Shown: piece after piece, positions 52,404-62,185 of the stretch
Position numbering within the stretch: position 1 is the stretch's first letter
Layout: each line of letters opens with the position of its first letter
DNA from: JABDMH01 sp964428345
GTDB taxonomy: Bacteria; Bacteroidota; Bacteroidia; Chitinophagales; Saprospiraceae
Length of the DNA: 64,000 nucleotides
Reading direction: 5' to 3'
Assembly (NCBI GenBank): GCA_964428345.1
Contig: CAYRYD010000004.1
Coordinates: 155,241-219,240 of the forward strand
Translations under genes and position numbers: made by a program
The notes under the pieces: generated by a model
What the model saw: only the letters and a program-made list of their open reading frames with translations
Database searches by the model: none
Told to the model about the DNA's origin: nothing

Positions 52404-54320
52404 ATGTATCAACCGACCATTCAAACACTTACAACTATTTTCGTCGTTATGGCTTTGGCCATGACTGGATATGGTCAGACAGCTATCTATACTTTTACTT
52501 TTGACAATGACCTGGAAGGCTGGACTACCGAAGGTATTTCCGATACTGCGGCAGTGTGGGTATGGGCCCCTAATGGTGATGCCGGTACCGGAGCTTTCAA
52601 TAGTGGGGCAACCCCGATTAACTCAGAATCCGGTGGAGGAGCCCTGCTTTTCGACTCCGACGGTCTCGACAACGGTGGAGATCCATCCAATTTGGGTGGC
52701 GGACCCTCACCCTCCCCTCAAAAAGGTGAAATCACCTCTCCGGTCCTGGATTTTACCGGTCAGGATGAGGTCATCCTGGCTTTTAACCAATACTACCGCT
52801 ATTTTGCCAAGAGTCCCTCCGATTTTTCAACACCTGCTACCTCAGTGGAGGTCAGCAATGACGGTGGTGCAAATTGGACTTCCTATGTAATCAACGATGA
52901 TATTGCCGCCAACGAATCGACCCGGCCGAACGATATCGCTGTACTGGATATCAGCGAAGTGGCGGCTGATCAGGCTGAAGTGTTGATCAAATTTGTCTGG
53001 GATGGTGACTATTACTTTTGGCTGATCGACGACGTGAAGCTTTTTGACAGCCGGGGTGTCGACCTGACTGTGATCGATTATACCAATATTGACAATTACG
53101 AAACTCCGGATTTTGCTCTGAATACCGATTCTTTCGACCTGGAAGTAATGGTGACCAATAAGGGAATTGACATCACCGACAGCATCATGTTTCTGGCAAG
53201 GATTCTGAATGAAGATCTGGATCTGGTATTCAGTGACACCGGCTGGGTCGAGGGGCTGAATGCTGGCGATACAGTGATCTGGGACTTCGACCGGCACTGG
53301 ACACCCACCGACGCAACCATTCAGGGTTACTTCGTTGCCTACAATGTTCGACACCGGGGAGATACCATGCCGGAAGCAGTGGCACCAGACGATAACGTCG
53401 ACTTTAATTTCTTTGATGTACGGGATTTTTCCTTCCGAAAAGTACCTCCGGCTAACCGCACGCAGGGTTTTAATTTTGGAGGAGAAGAATACGACGTAGC
53501 CAACTTTTTCAGCCTCCCGGAGAGTGTGGCCGAACCGTTGGTTTTTGACCAGATCACCTTTAAAGTATGCGAAGGCCAAAACGGTGTCGTTGGAAAAACG
53601 GTGGTAGGATTCATCGTCCAGCTTCCGGATACGGCCCGTGTCTCTAAAGGGGTACTGCTCAATGGAGAAACGGACCTGATCGGACTGGATGCCAACCTGG
53701 GGTTGGATCAGCTGATTGAAAATGAGATGGTCATCGGTATCGGTTCCTATTTGTTTACGGCTACCGATGATGCATCTCAGTGTGAAGAGTTCAGAATTGA
53801 CATGATCACCGACCTGGATGGCGATAACGAGAATATATTAATGCAGCCCGGTGGCAAATACCTGGTCGGTTTACGATTTGGTGCTACCGCCTCCGACCTT
53901 TTTATTGGTTCCAATGAAGACTATAAGGTTTGGCAACTCTCCAGTATCGTTTCAACGCCAAGAGATGCGACAGGAGGCTGGGGCATCGTCACTGACTACC
54001 AGGAAAATGCAGCTGACGTCGGGCTTGAATTGACCATCACCACGGCCGTTGATGAACGACCCCTGCCGGAGAACAGTGTAAAGATCTTCCCGAATCCGGC
54101 ATCGGATTACGTGAGAGCCGATATCAATTTTGAAACCCCATCCGAGGTGACGGTTTTCCTCACCGATGCGAGTGGAAAAATTCTGAATATCCGTACCTTA
54201 AAAAATGTACTCAGCGATCAGGTCAATTTTGATATGACCCGTTATCCAAGCGGTAGTTACATCGTACGAGTAGCCACCAAAGAGGGTACAAAAACCGAAT
54301 ATATTATGGTCACCCATTGA
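52404..54320 (+). CDS. Secreted protein with type IX secretion sorting domain
   Basis: This is a 638-residue exported protein with an N-terminal signal peptide (ending MTGYGQ). The mature region starts with a domain of the lectin/jelly-roll kind often seen in T9SS cargo (FDNDLEGWTTEGIS, LDFTGQDEVILAFNQYY, SVEVSNDGGANWTSY). The C-terminal sorting domain spans about residues 560-638: KIFPNPASDYVRADI, VTVFLTDASGKIL and YPSGSYIVRVATKEGTK. This is the type A CTD read by the T9SS, consistent with the PorP/PorE-like pair in the window. It is acidic with many Asp. The function beyond surface location is unknown. A strong terminator follows. Confidence 0.9.
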   Translation: MYQPTIQTLTTIFVVMALAMTGYGQTAIYTFTFDNDLEGWTTEGISDTAAVWVWAPNGDAGTGAFNSGATPINSESGGGALLFDSDGLDNGGDPSNLGGGPSPSPQKGEITSPVLDFTGQDEVILAFNQYYRYFAKSPSDFSTPATSVEVSNDGGANWTSYVINDDIAANESTRPNDIAVLDISEVAADQAEVLIKFVWDGDYYFWLIDDVKLFDSRGVDLTVIDYTNIDNYETPDFALNTDSFDLEVMVTNKGIDITDSIMFLARILNEDLDLVFSDTGWVEGLNAGDTVIWDFDRHWTPTDATIQGYFVAYNVRHRGDTMPEAVAPDDNVDFNFFDVRDFSFRKVPPANRTQGFNFGGEEYDVANFFSLPESVAEPLVFDQITFKVCEGQNGVVGKTVVGFIVQLPDTARVSKGVLLNGETDLIGLDANLGLDQLIENEMVIGIGSYLFTATDDASQCEEFRIDMITDLDGDNENILMQPGGKYLVGLRFGATASDLFIGSNEDYKVWQLSSIVSTPRDATGGWGIVTDYQENAADVGLELTITTAVDERPLPENSVKIFPNPASDYVRADINFETPSEVTVFLTDASGKILNIRTLKNVLSDQVNFDMTRYPSGSYIVRVATKEGTKTEYIMVTH

Positions 54321-54340
54321 CAAACTTTTCACCTTTTTGA

Positions 54341-54378
54341 AAAGAAGCCCGTTCCGCTTGGAATGGGCTTCTTTTTTT
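54341..54378 (+). terminator. Strong intrinsic terminator after the T9SS cargo gene
   Basis: A 15-bp stem (54341-54355 with 54360-54374) contains a single G-T pair, closes on a GCTT loop and is followed by a T-run (54372-54378). It starts 21 bp after the stop codon. It is the clearest intrinsic terminator in the window. Confidence 0.92.
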
Positions 54379-54589
54379 GTCCGAGGTTCTCGAAAACTCT
54401 GTTAGAAATATTCAGGAAGACCAGGGCATGACTCATGATCGAAACAATGGTGCCGTATTCCCCGGGGTCCTTTGGGCTACTTTAAGGCATTTTATTAAAA
54501 ACACAGAATTTGCACCCTCCTTCGCCTGAACCGGCTAGAATACGTGACCATTTCAATTCGCTTGCAAAGCCAGAATATGGGAAGATTAT

Positions 54590-57019
54590 CTATGAACCAC
54601 CTACTCTTTTCGACTCATCTTCCAATCCGGTATTTCTGCGCCGGGATTTGATGTTCTGATTGCCAAAATTATAGCTTAGGCTCAGGCTGACCTGACGACT
54701 ATCCCAATTGCCATTGCCTACCGAATAAAGGCCATTAAACCGCGAGTATCCCTCCCAGCCACTCTGATAGAAGATGTCCTGGGCACTCAGTTTGACATTA
54801 AGCTTATCGTTAAGAAATTTCCGCTGAATTCCCAGATTCAGGCTCCAGCTGGGATCGTACAGAAAAACTCCACCCCATACTCCCGGCCCGCTAAACCAAC
54901 CGCTAATCTCGGCTTTAAACTGATTGGGTAAATCGATGGTATGTTGCTGGAAAATGTTATAGGTACCAGCCTGGACATCGACCACAGCACCGTTACCGTA
55001 ATCTGCCTGATTATCGAGATAGGATGCGCTCAGATTAATGTAGGCATTCCAGATTTTAGTCACCTGAATGGGTGCACTGATATTGGCGCTAAAAATCGTC
55101 TGGGTGGCCAGGTTTTCCCAGGTTATAAAATTGGCCCGGGCGTCGGTATCACTCGGTCCGATCAGACGGGTGATCTGATCGATGGTCCGACTGTAGCCGA
55201 TTTTAAAATTGTAACGGTACTTCAGTGTATATCCCAGCTCCAAATTATTGACAATCTCGGGCTGGAGGAATGGGTTTCCTTTCTCGTATGACAGCTCACT
55301 CAACTGATTGTTGAAAGGGTTTATCACATTGTAATCCGGCCGATTGATGCGCCGTCCATAATTGAGGGATAAGGTATTCTGCTGAGAAACCTGATAGGTC
55401 AGTCCTGCCGAAGGAAACCAGCTCAGGTATTTAAACTCCACCGGAGGTTCCTGCAGGGTGGGATCAAATGCCTGGAGATCACCAACCGCATCTGTCTGCT
55501 CGGCCCGGAGTCCGGCAGAAAAGTTCCATTTCTCACCAAGGGGAGTGGAGTAATTCAGGTAACCGGCATAGACTGTTTCCCGGTAATCAAACTGATTGGA
55601 ACGCCGGTTATTCAGTAATTCTTCATTGTCAATCAGATCATAAAACAAAAAGGTGTTGTCCGTACCAACTTTACTCAGCTTGCCTCCTGCACCAATTTTA
55701 CCAGACCCCAGCTTACTTTCAAAATCGGCTTTGAAGGTATAAATGTCGATATCCCGGGGAGTGTCAAAGGAGTTAATCACTTCCGACAGTAAATTCTCTC
55801 CGGAAGGATCGTAATAGCGGTTGGGCTGAAAACGGACATTCTCATTGCGGTATAAACCATAATCGGCATCCAGATTGAGGGTGGTTTGCTCTTTTACAAA
55901 TCGATAATTCAGATTGAATGTATTTTCAGTACGCAAAAAATCCGACCGGCTGATAGCCACCAGTATACTGTCGGTCAGATCTCCGCTGATCTCCTTTGCG
56001 ATGGTGATCTGGTTCTTCGATTCGCCCAAACCGTCATTTTTCCTTCCGGTTACGATAAATCCCAGCGTACTGTTTTTATGGATGAAAAAATCAGTGCCGA
56101 TCCGGAAATCATAGGAGTTATACTCTCTTTCAAACCGGTTGGTTTCGTCCAGTTGCAGTCCGTTTTGAAAGCTGATAAAATCAATGGTATTAAAATTCCT
56201 GCCGCCTGCATAGCCGGCATTACCAAAGACATTGATCCCCTTGCTCCGGTAATTACCTCCTGCACTGAGATTACCCCGGGTATATTCACCCCGGGTCAAA
56301 TTGGAGCTCAATGTGCCATTGGCGCCTTCGTTTTTATTTTTCTTCAGACGAATATCAATGATTCCAGCATTCCCTTCCGCTTCATATTTGGCGCCCGGGT
56401 TGGTAATGATATCAAAGCGATCGATCTGTTCTGCCGGAATATTCTGCAGGTAATTGCTCAGATCTTCTCCCTGTAAGGGTAATCGCTTTCCATCAATATA
56501 GACCAAAACCCCGGAGCGGCTCAATACCGATATATTGTCGTTATTATCGACCAAAACTCCGGGAGCCTTGCGTAACAGACCCAGGGCATGATCGCCGGCG
56601 CTATTGATGGTACCCTCGACATTAAAGACCGTGCGGTCGGGTTTTACCTCAACCATAACCCTGGAGGCACTGACGGTAGCGGTCTGCAAATCGACCGCAG
56701 TACCGGTCAGGATCAGCGACCCCAGTTCTGCTTTCTCTCCATCATGCAGGGATATGGCTTTTTCCAAATCACCATATCCTACATACGATACTTTCAGGGT
56801 GTACTGACCCGGGAGCAGGTCACTGAATCGAAAATGCCCTTCGTCATCCGAGACCTCTACTTTCACCAGTGTTGAATCCTGATCCTGGTAGAGGGCCAGA
56901 TTGGCGTAGATGACCGGTTGTTCAGATGGATCAAGCAGATATCCTGCCAATGAAGCATTCTGTGCAGCACCCAGTAAAGCCATGCCCACCAGCAGGAAGC
57001 TTAAGGCGAGTGTTTTCAT
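54590..57019 (-). CDS. TonB-dependent-receptor-like outer-membrane protein
   Basis: This is an 809-residue outer-membrane protein. A signal peptide (about 1-19) is followed by a carboxypeptidase-D regulatory-like domain (about 20-110, PVIYANLALYQDQDSTLV, LPGQYTLKVSYVGYGDLE). A plug domain follows (about 115-225, SAGDHALGLLRKAPGVLVD, VLVYIDGKRLPLQG), then a 22-strand-type barrel of the OMP_b-brl_3 family (about 370-800), ending SLSLSYNFGNQNIKSRRR plus a short polar tail. The tail is atypical because the barrel's terminal aromatic is not last. It probably imports or senses a ligand; no lipoprotein partner (SusD-like) is adjacent. Confidence 0.92.
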   Translation of the reverse strand: MKTLALSFLLVGMALLGAAQNASLAGYLLDPSEQPVIYANLALYQDQDSTLVKVEVSDDEGHFRFSDLLPGQYTLKVSYVGYGDLEKAISLHDGEKAELGSLILTGTAVDLQTATVSASRVMVEVKPDRTVFNVEGTINSAGDHALGLLRKAPGVLVDNNDNISVLSRSGVLVYIDGKRLPLQGEDLSNYLQNIPAEQIDRFDIITNPGAKYEAEGNAGIIDIRLKKNKNEGANGTLSSNLTRGEYTRGNLSAGGNYRSKGINVFGNAGYAGGRNFNTIDFISFQNGLQLDETNRFEREYNSYDFRIGTDFFIHKNSTLGFIVTGRKNDGLGESKNQITIAKEISGDLTDSILVAISRSDFLRTENTFNLNYRFVKEQTTLNLDADYGLYRNENVRFQPNRYYDPSGENLLSEVINSFDTPRDIDIYTFKADFESKLGSGKIGAGGKLSKVGTDNTFLFYDLIDNEELLNNRRSNQFDYRETVYAGYLNYSTPLGEKWNFSAGLRAEQTDAVGDLQAFDPTLQEPPVEFKYLSWFPSAGLTYQVSQQNTLSLNYGRRINRPDYNVINPFNNQLSELSYEKGNPFLQPEIVNNLELGYTLKYRYNFKIGYSRTIDQITRLIGPSDTDARANFITWENLATQTIFSANISAPIQVTKIWNAYINLSASYLDNQADYGNGAVVDVQAGTYNIFQQHTIDLPNQFKAEISGWFSGPGVWGGVFLYDPSWSLNLGIQRKFLNDKLNVKLSAQDIFYQSGWEGYSRFNGLYSVGNGNWDSRQVSLSLSYNFGNQNIKSRRRNTGLEDESKRVGGS

Positions 57020-57163
57020 AGTTTGATTTTAGGAATAACCGCAAAGTACGGTCAACAATCACTAAGAGGCCGATTATTTCGATCAACGGTTGTATATCAT
57101 CTCCCGAAGCGGAAAAAATTGCAGCGAATGATCAAGCCCGGATCCCTCTGGCCAAATACTCCA

Positions 57164-57940
57164 TCATACGTCCAGCAGGGTCAGTACCTCCGGCGTCAGT
57201 CGATCCCTGGTTTTCTGCCGGAGGTATCGGCGCTGATCCACCTGCTGTGGCTGGTCACGACGACAGAAGTAACTATGTATTGCCCGGCGTTTGGTCGACG
57301 TCCGGTTGCGTGTACCCCCATGCCATACATGGGAATTGAAGACCACCACCGTACCAGCCGGCGCCATCAGAATAATTTCTCCGGGATGTGGTGCCCACGG
57401 ATCCGCCAGGACATCCTGCGGAAGTTGACCGTCCAGATGGGATCCCGGCACAATGCGGGTAGCCCCGTTGGCAGCCGTAAAATCATCCAGCAACCAGATG
57501 GAATTGCAGACCTTGTACTCACCGGGAGAGACCGGTTCATGCCAGTCCACATGCAGTTTCTGCTCACCGGTTCCAGGTTTTGCTGCCCGGTAATTGAGCG
57601 AAGACAGCTTCAGGTCTCTTCCTAAAACCCGGCTGATGGCGGTCAATACCCTGGGGTGTGTGTAAAATACATCAAATGCGGGATCTTTATTGACCAGATC
57701 CGCCAGACGATCAGCACCTGCCTCTTTCGGATGACGGATATAAGGAGAATCGAGCAACTCAAATCCTGCCCGTTCGCCTTCTTCCTGCATCAGCGCTTCT
57801 ATTCGATTCCTGATCTGTTCGAGCTGATGATCTTCCAATATTTTACCCAGGACAAGATAACCCTGCGTATCGAGAAATTTTTTTTCTTCCGTGGTCAGGA
57901 GTTCATCGGATACCCCTAAAACATCCAGGTAATGCGGCAT
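57164..57940 (-). CDS. Phytanoyl-CoA dioxygenase (PhyH)-family oxygenase
   Basis: This is a 258-residue Fe(II)/2-oxoglutarate-dependent oxygenase fold. The metal site is HVDWHEP (His-x-Asp) with the distal His in FNSHVWHGGTRN; the following Arg (RNRTSTKRR) binds the 2-oxoglutarate carboxylate. There is no signal peptide, so it is cytoplasmic. Bacterial PhyH proteins hydroxylate very diverse small molecules, and the substrate is unknown. It is separated by 144 bp from the downstream TonB-type receptor on the same strand. Confidence 0.92.
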   Translation of the reverse strand: MPHYLDVLGVSDELLTTEEKKFLDTQGYLVLGKILEDHQLEQIRNRIEALMQEEGERAGFELLDSPYIRHPKEAGADRLADLVNKDPAFDVFYTHPRVLTAISRVLGRDLKLSSLNYRAAKPGTGEQKLHVDWHEPVSPGEYKVCNSIWLLDDFTAANGATRIVPGSHLDGQLPQDVLADPWAPHPGEIILMAPAGTVVVFNSHVWHGGTRNRTSTKRRAIHSYFCRRDQPQQVDQRRYLRQKTRDRLTPEVLTLLDV

Positions 57941-58064
57941 GTGACAAATACTTGCCCCTAAAATTACGGCAGACCCACTTCATGGACAAGTCATCATTTT
58001 TTTTAGCCGGGATGAAACCTTTTGTCATTAATCGCCGTCCTTCTGATAGATTAAACTGGAAAAA

Positions 58065-58460
58065 ATGGCACGACTCACCTTCATTTTGATTTTTTCATTG
58101 ACGCTCATCGCGACAGGATTTACCCAGACAACAACAAAGGAGGAAGAACCAGAATCTTTCAATAGGGAATGGAAAATGGCGATGGAAGAAGTTGCCCGGG
58201 CCCTGGAAGAGATTGAGATCCCGGATGTCGATTTGGACCAGATCATGGAAGATGTCAAAAAATCCCTCCCTACCCGGGAAGAGCTGGACTCTTACAAGGC
58301 GGAAATCACCGACGCGGTCCGTGAGATTCAAAAAATCGATCTGAGCGAAATGGAAAGAGTGCTGGATGAACTGGCGAAGGAACTGGATCAGATATTTGAT
58401 GACCACTTTCCCAACCGGGAAAAAACACCCAAAGAGGACAATATCCGGAAAATCGAATAA
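58065..58460 (+). CDS. Small acidic secreted protein of unknown function
   Basis: This is a 131-residue protein with a signal peptide (MARLTFILIFSLTLIATGFTQ). The mature part (about 22-131) is strongly helical and acidic (EEVARALEEIEIPDV, LDQIMEDVKKSLPTREE, VLDELAKELDQIFDDH) with heptad-like Leu/Ile spacing, so an extended coiled coil is likely. I recognise no domain. It is monocistronic, with a clear terminator 40 bp after its stop. Confidence 0.78.
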   Translation: MARLTFILIFSLTLIATGFTQTTTKEEEPESFNREWKMAMEEVARALEEIEIPDVDLDQIMEDVKKSLPTREELDSYKAEITDAVREIQKIDLSEMERVLDELAKELDQIFDDHFPNREKTPKEDNIRKIE

Positions 58461-58500
58461 TCACGGACATTACAGTACACCATTAAAAAATCAGTAAACG

Positions 58501-58533
58501 GAGCCGGAATCACTTCCGGCTTTCTTATTTTTT
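58501..58533 (+). terminator. Intrinsic terminator after the small acidic protein
   Basis: GCCGGAA (58503-58509) pairs with TTCCGGC (58514-58520) around a TCAC loop, followed by a T-rich tail (58521-58533). Confidence 0.88.
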
Positions 58534-58635
58534 ACATTTTATGGTAATGGTATTTAGATCTTAAATATGACCCGTAGAATAAGGGAAAAATCACAGCATA
58601 TGCTGAATTAAGGCCACCTAATGCTGCAATCAGAT

Positions 58636-59142
58636 CTATAAATTAATCCAGTAACGAAGTTTTACAACGCCCCTTTCGTCTATCAATCGATTTTCCAGCT
58701 GGCCGCGATTGCTCTCAATGATTTTCCGGGAAGCGATGTTCGATTCGTCGCAGGTAATAAGGACTTTTTTCAAACCCAGTTGACGGGCATACGGCAAAGT
58801 CATTTTCAGGATTTGGTTGCCATAACCCTGATTCCGGACGGTTGGCCTTACCGCATACCCGATATGACCGCCAAATTTTTCGAGATAGGGATTTAATTGG
58901 TGCCGGATATTGATGTGTCCCTTAAATTCATGGTGATCCACCAGCCAGAGTGTGGTATTGGACACCCAGCCTTCCGGAAGGTTTATACCCTGAGAAAACT
59001 CATAAACCTGCCGGATCAAACCGGTAACATTGTATGGATCTTTCAGCATACTCCAGAAACCCCGCCGGTTTTCTGCCTCAAATTCCATCAGAGCGGCCTG
59101 CCAGCTTTGACTATATCTTTCGGAAGGGTTGACCAGCAACAT
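58636..59142 (-). CDS. GNAT-family N-acetyltransferase
   Basis: This is a 168-residue single-domain GNAT acetyltransferase. The acetyl-CoA-binding motif A is visible as GYAVRPTVRNQGYGNQILKM, and motif B as ITCDESNIASRKIIESN. WLVDHHEFKGHINIRHQL and LNPYLEKFGG are the substrate-side segments seen in the YnaD-like subgroup. The acceptor (small amine or protein N-terminus) cannot be predicted. It is monocistronic between two signal-bearing genes. Confidence 0.9.
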   Translation of the reverse strand: MLLVNPSERYSQSWQAALMEFEAENRRGFWSMLKDPYNVTGLIRQVYEFSQGINLPEGWVSNTTLWLVDHHEFKGHINIRHQLNPYLEKFGGHIGYAVRPTVRNQGYGNQILKMTLPYARQLGLKKVLITCDESNIASRKIIESNRGQLENRLIDERGVVKLRYWINL

Positions 59143-59202
59143 CCGATATCCTTTTTTTACTGAAAAAAATCAAATCCTTAGCTGAAGTCGCATTGAATAC
59201 AA

Positions 59203-59946
59203 TTACTCCGGATACCAGTTGCGAAGTCTGACTTCGATTGCCTGATTTTTACCATTGACGAGCGACTTAAATTTATTGACATCGCTGAAACCATTCTGGC
59301 CACGGAAATGATAGGGGTAAACAACTTTGGGCTTAAACTCCAATACCGCATCTGCTGCCTGTTCGACATCCATGGTGAAGGGCAAGTTCATGCAGATAAA
59401 AGCATAATCAATCCCGGAAAGGGAACGCATTTCAGGAATATCTTCGGTGTCTCCGGCAAAATAAAACTTCTTCCCACCGATGGTCAGCACATAGCCATTA
59501 CCCCAGCCTTTGGGATGCCGTGCCGTTTCATCGTTGGGTAAATTGTACATCGGAACGGCTTCTATCTTCAAACCCAACAGATCGATGGCTTGACCATTGG
59601 CCAGCATCTGAATCCTGCCAAATTTGATCTCTCCCAGGGCATCAATCACCGACTGGGGCGCAACCAGTGTGGTCATGGAAAGGTCCATTGCACTGAGCGT
59701 CTCCTTGTTCAAATGATCCCCGTGCACATGCGTGATACAAATCAAATCGGCAGGGGCAAATTTCTGAAAGCGTTCTGCTCCCCCATAAGGATCCAGATAA
59801 ATGGTTTTACCGTCCCACTCGAGTACTACGGTTGCATGCAGAATGGGTGTCATCGTGACATCACCTTTTTCAGTAGTCATGATATCCGGCTGGGGATAAA
59901 CACGCAAATACGAGAGAGCAATCAGGACAAGAATCAGATGTTTCAT
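59203..59946 (-). CDS. Secreted MBL-fold metallo-hydrolase
   Basis: This is a 247-residue metallo-beta-lactamase-fold protein of the UlaG-like group with an N-terminal signal peptide (about 1-20). The metal-binding motif is THVHGDHLN (HxHxDH), followed by AGDTEDIPEM (Asp ligand) and YPYHFRGQ (His). These enzymes hydrolyse phosphoesters, lactones or related bonds; here it would act in the periplasm. It stands alone on the minus strand. Confidence 0.92.
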   Translation of the reverse strand: MKHLILVLIALSYLRVYPQPDIMTTEKGDVTMTPILHATVVLEWDGKTIYLDPYGGAERFQKFAPADLICITHVHGDHLNKETLSAMDLSMTTLVAPQSVIDALGEIKFGRIQMLANGQAIDLLGLKIEAVPMYNLPNDETARHPKGWGNGYVLTIGGKKFYFAGDTEDIPEMRSLSGIDYAFICMNLPFTMDVEQAADAVLEFKPKVVYPYHFRGQNGFSDVNKFKSLVNGKNQAIEVRLRNWYPE

Positions 59947-60015
59947 ACGAATTACATTTATATTCCATAACGATGAACAGAAGGAATTGTCATTGGGTTT
60001 TGATATTTTGTATTT

Positions 60016-60708
60016 TTAGAAAGACCAGTACCAGGCAGCTGCAGCCCAGAACTGGCTTTCCGGATAGGGCGATGTCAGAAATTCCGAGATGCGGTAATCA
60101 ACACCAAACTCCACTTTACTTTGTGCATTGATCTCATAGCCAAATAGCGGAATAAGCCGGATTTCCAGATCGGTATTTTCAACCTGATAGATACCCAGAT
60201 ATTCATTGCCCATCTTAAAATAAAATTCTTTTTCATCCACTTCATCGCCACTTAAAGGCCTTTCAAATGTGATCCGGTAACGAGCACGAAAAACCGGTGA
60301 TTCCGAAGGTGAAAACGTCTGATCGGTAGCAAAGCGGTGTGCCAGGCGACCGGCATCAATATTCCGTACCAGGTTGAATTGCTGAATAGTCCGGTGGATG
60401 GTTTCGCCATTTGCCAGGCGAAGCGTATAACCCAGGTTAAGAGCTGTACGAAAGCCCGTACTTCTTGACACCAGCACCGTAAAATCGGTCAGGACATATT
60501 GCAGTGCTGAAGATTCTTCGGCCAGTTTATCATAAAACAGGCCTCTCGACTCCACACTGGCGTTGAGCCGGGTCTGGTCATTCAGCCCGGTGGTCAGGTT
60601 AATCTTTGGAAGGAATCCAGCCGTGACCGATGGTTGGGCAACGCTTGTTAGCGGGATGCACAAGAAAAAACCAACCTTCAGCAGAAATATCCTTAGTACG
60701 ATTTTCAT
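60016..60708 (-). CDS. DUF2490-like outer-membrane protein
   Basis: This is a 230-residue exported protein (signal peptide ending TSVAQ) with repeated amphipathic strands (RTALNLGYTLRL, RARYRITFERPLSG, FYFKMGNEYLGIY, LIPLFGYEINAQSK) and a C-terminal aromatic (AAAAWYWSF). These are features of a small outer-membrane barrel resembling DUF2490. It starts 3 bp after the PepSY-like gene stop, so the two are one transcription unit. The role is unknown. Confidence 0.82.
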   Translation of the reverse strand: MKIVLRIFLLKVGFFLCIPLTSVAQPSVTAGFLPKINLTTGLNDQTRLNASVESRGLFYDKLAEESSALQYVLTDFTVLVSRSTGFRTALNLGYTLRLANGETIHRTIQQFNLVRNIDAGRLAHRFATDQTFSPSESPVFRARYRITFERPLSGDEVDEKEFYFKMGNEYLGIYQVENTDLEIRLIPLFGYEINAQSKVEFGVDYRISEFLTSPYPESQFWAAAAWYWSF

Positions 60709-60711
60709 GAA

Positions 60712-61296
60712 TCAAAATTCAAGATTGGTTGTGGGGCGCTCTACAATAGCAAAAATTTCTGCCAGCTCCCCCCGGCTATTTAGCAATACTTCGTATGCTT
60801 GCGACAGGCCACCATCCTTCGTGTGGATGACCAATTCAAAAAAAGGCGCCGACTCAAGCGACAAGGAACCATCCTGAAGATCGTACATGGTCTTAATGTT
60901 TACCGGATATTGGGCCTGCACTTTTATGATCCGGTATTTTTTAAACCGGGCGCCCAGCTCGCTGTAAATCTGTTCCAGAAATGCTACCTTCAGACCTTTC
61001 AGGTCGACTTTCTTTTCGATATCAAGCGGAATACCGGAACTATCAAATTCGATGCTAAACCGGCTACCTTCCCACCTGTATTTGGCTTCGAAGGTTCTAC
61101 CCAACTGACTTTCTTCAACAAACCAACGGATTCTGGTGTCAGGCATCAGGCTATCCATCCATTGAATGGCAGGCCAGGGAACCTCGTGACGGTTGATCCG
61201 GTATTCCCGTTCAAATTTGTACTGGCAACAGGCATCCGGAATCCATAATACCAGGCATCCGGCCAGGAAAGCCAGTGTTGAATAGCATCTGCGCAT
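60712..61296 (-). CDS. Secreted PepSY-like protein of unknown function
   Basis: This exported protein of about 194 residues starts at the ATG at 61296 with the signal MRRCYSTLAFLAGCLVLW; a GTG at 61311 would add five residues. The fold suggests PepSY-like beta sheets (IRWFVEESQLGRTFEAKYRW, RFSIEFDSSGIPLDI), a module that often modulates peptidases or binds small ligands. It lies 3 bp upstream of the DUF2490-like gene, and a joint envelope function is inferred. Confidence 0.72.
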   Translation of the reverse strand: MRRCYSTLAFLAGCLVLWIPDACCQYKFEREYRINRHEVPWPAIQWMDSLMPDTRIRWFVEESQLGRTFEAKYRWEGSRFSIEFDSSGIPLDIEKKVDLKGLKVAFLEQIYSELGARFKKYRIIKVQAQYPVNIKTMYDLQDGSLSLESAPFFELVIHTKDGGLSQAYEVLLNSRGELAEIFAIVERPTTNLEF

Positions 61297-61393
61297 ACTA
61301 TCAATGAACACTTTAAACCAATGCAGGTTTAAACCGGAAAGACATTTAGAGTGGCTGAATCAAAAAACTTGATTCAAATGACCATCACACCTG

Positions 61394-62053
61394 CTAGTTA
61401 AGGCCCGGATTTTGGGCAAAAGTCAGCGGCTTACCGGTCAGCACCAGCACCTGGATCATTAAGGCGATGAGAATCAGTATGGACATCTCAAAATGAGAAG
61501 TAGATATGCTTCCCATGATGGTTTTACTGGATTTGGACTTCAGCATATGCCCCTCCATGACCTGAATATCCGACAATGCAGCAAGACTGGTAAAACATTG
61601 CTGGGTCAACCGGTGAATCTCGTTAACCTTCAATGCCGGTGCACCTTCTGGCAAAATGCCCGTCAATTCCTGTTCATTCCTTTCGATCTGCTGAAGATCT
61701 TGCAGCAGCATGGCAAAATGTTGCTCTTCTTCCGGTGTCAGATAGGTCTCCGAATAATCGTTCGTCAGTTGGGAAATGACACTGTTGTGTTCCGCAATTT
61801 TCTGCTTCCAACCATCATCCTCTGCCCTCCCGGTAGTCGAAGGAAGAATATCGAGCTTGCGATTTAATTGATCGTATAGTTGGAAAATGTAACTTTCCAC
61901 CATTAACCGGTCATGATAGATTTCAGTAAAATTTTTCTGTAAAACTTTAATCTGCCGTCTTTCCATCAAATTGTTAATCATGACCAGGCCCAAAACCACC
62001 GCCAGTAGGACGGCTACCCTGATTTTTCTCTTAACAGCATAAGCCCATTTCAT
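61394..62053 (-). CDS. Membrane four-helix-bundle (4HB_MCP-like) protein without output domain
   Basis: This protein of about 219 residues starts at the ATG at 62053. A first membrane helix (about 10-30) is followed by a periplasmic four-helix bundle (about 35-185; MERRQIKVLQKNFTEIYHDR, TPEEEQHFAMLLQDL, NEIHRLTQQCFTSL), a second membrane helix (about 190-212) and a short tail. The layout matches the ligand-binding part of a chemoreceptor (4HB_MCP), but the HAMP and signalling domains are missing. It may be a stand-alone sensor that recruits a partner, or a shortened gene. Confidence 0.8.
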   Translation of the reverse strand: MKWAYAVKRKIRVAVLLAVVLGLVMINNLMERRQIKVLQKNFTEIYHDRLMVESYIFQLYDQLNRKLDILPSTTGRAEDDGWKQKIAEHNSVISQLTNDYSETYLTPEEEQHFAMLLQDLQQIERNEQELTGILPEGAPALKVNEIHRLTQQCFTSLAALSDIQVMEGHMLKSKSSKTIMGSISTSHFEMSILILIALMIQVLVLTGKPLTFAQNPGLN

Positions 62054-62185
62054 AAGGTACCTTTTAACATGACTAAGGCAAGATACATCCATTGATTGAA
62101 TAGTGCAAGACTGGACAACCCGTTAATCAAAACCTGACAGGAAGGGCGGGAAGGGCCGGTTCTTCAAAATAATGCCAATGAAATG

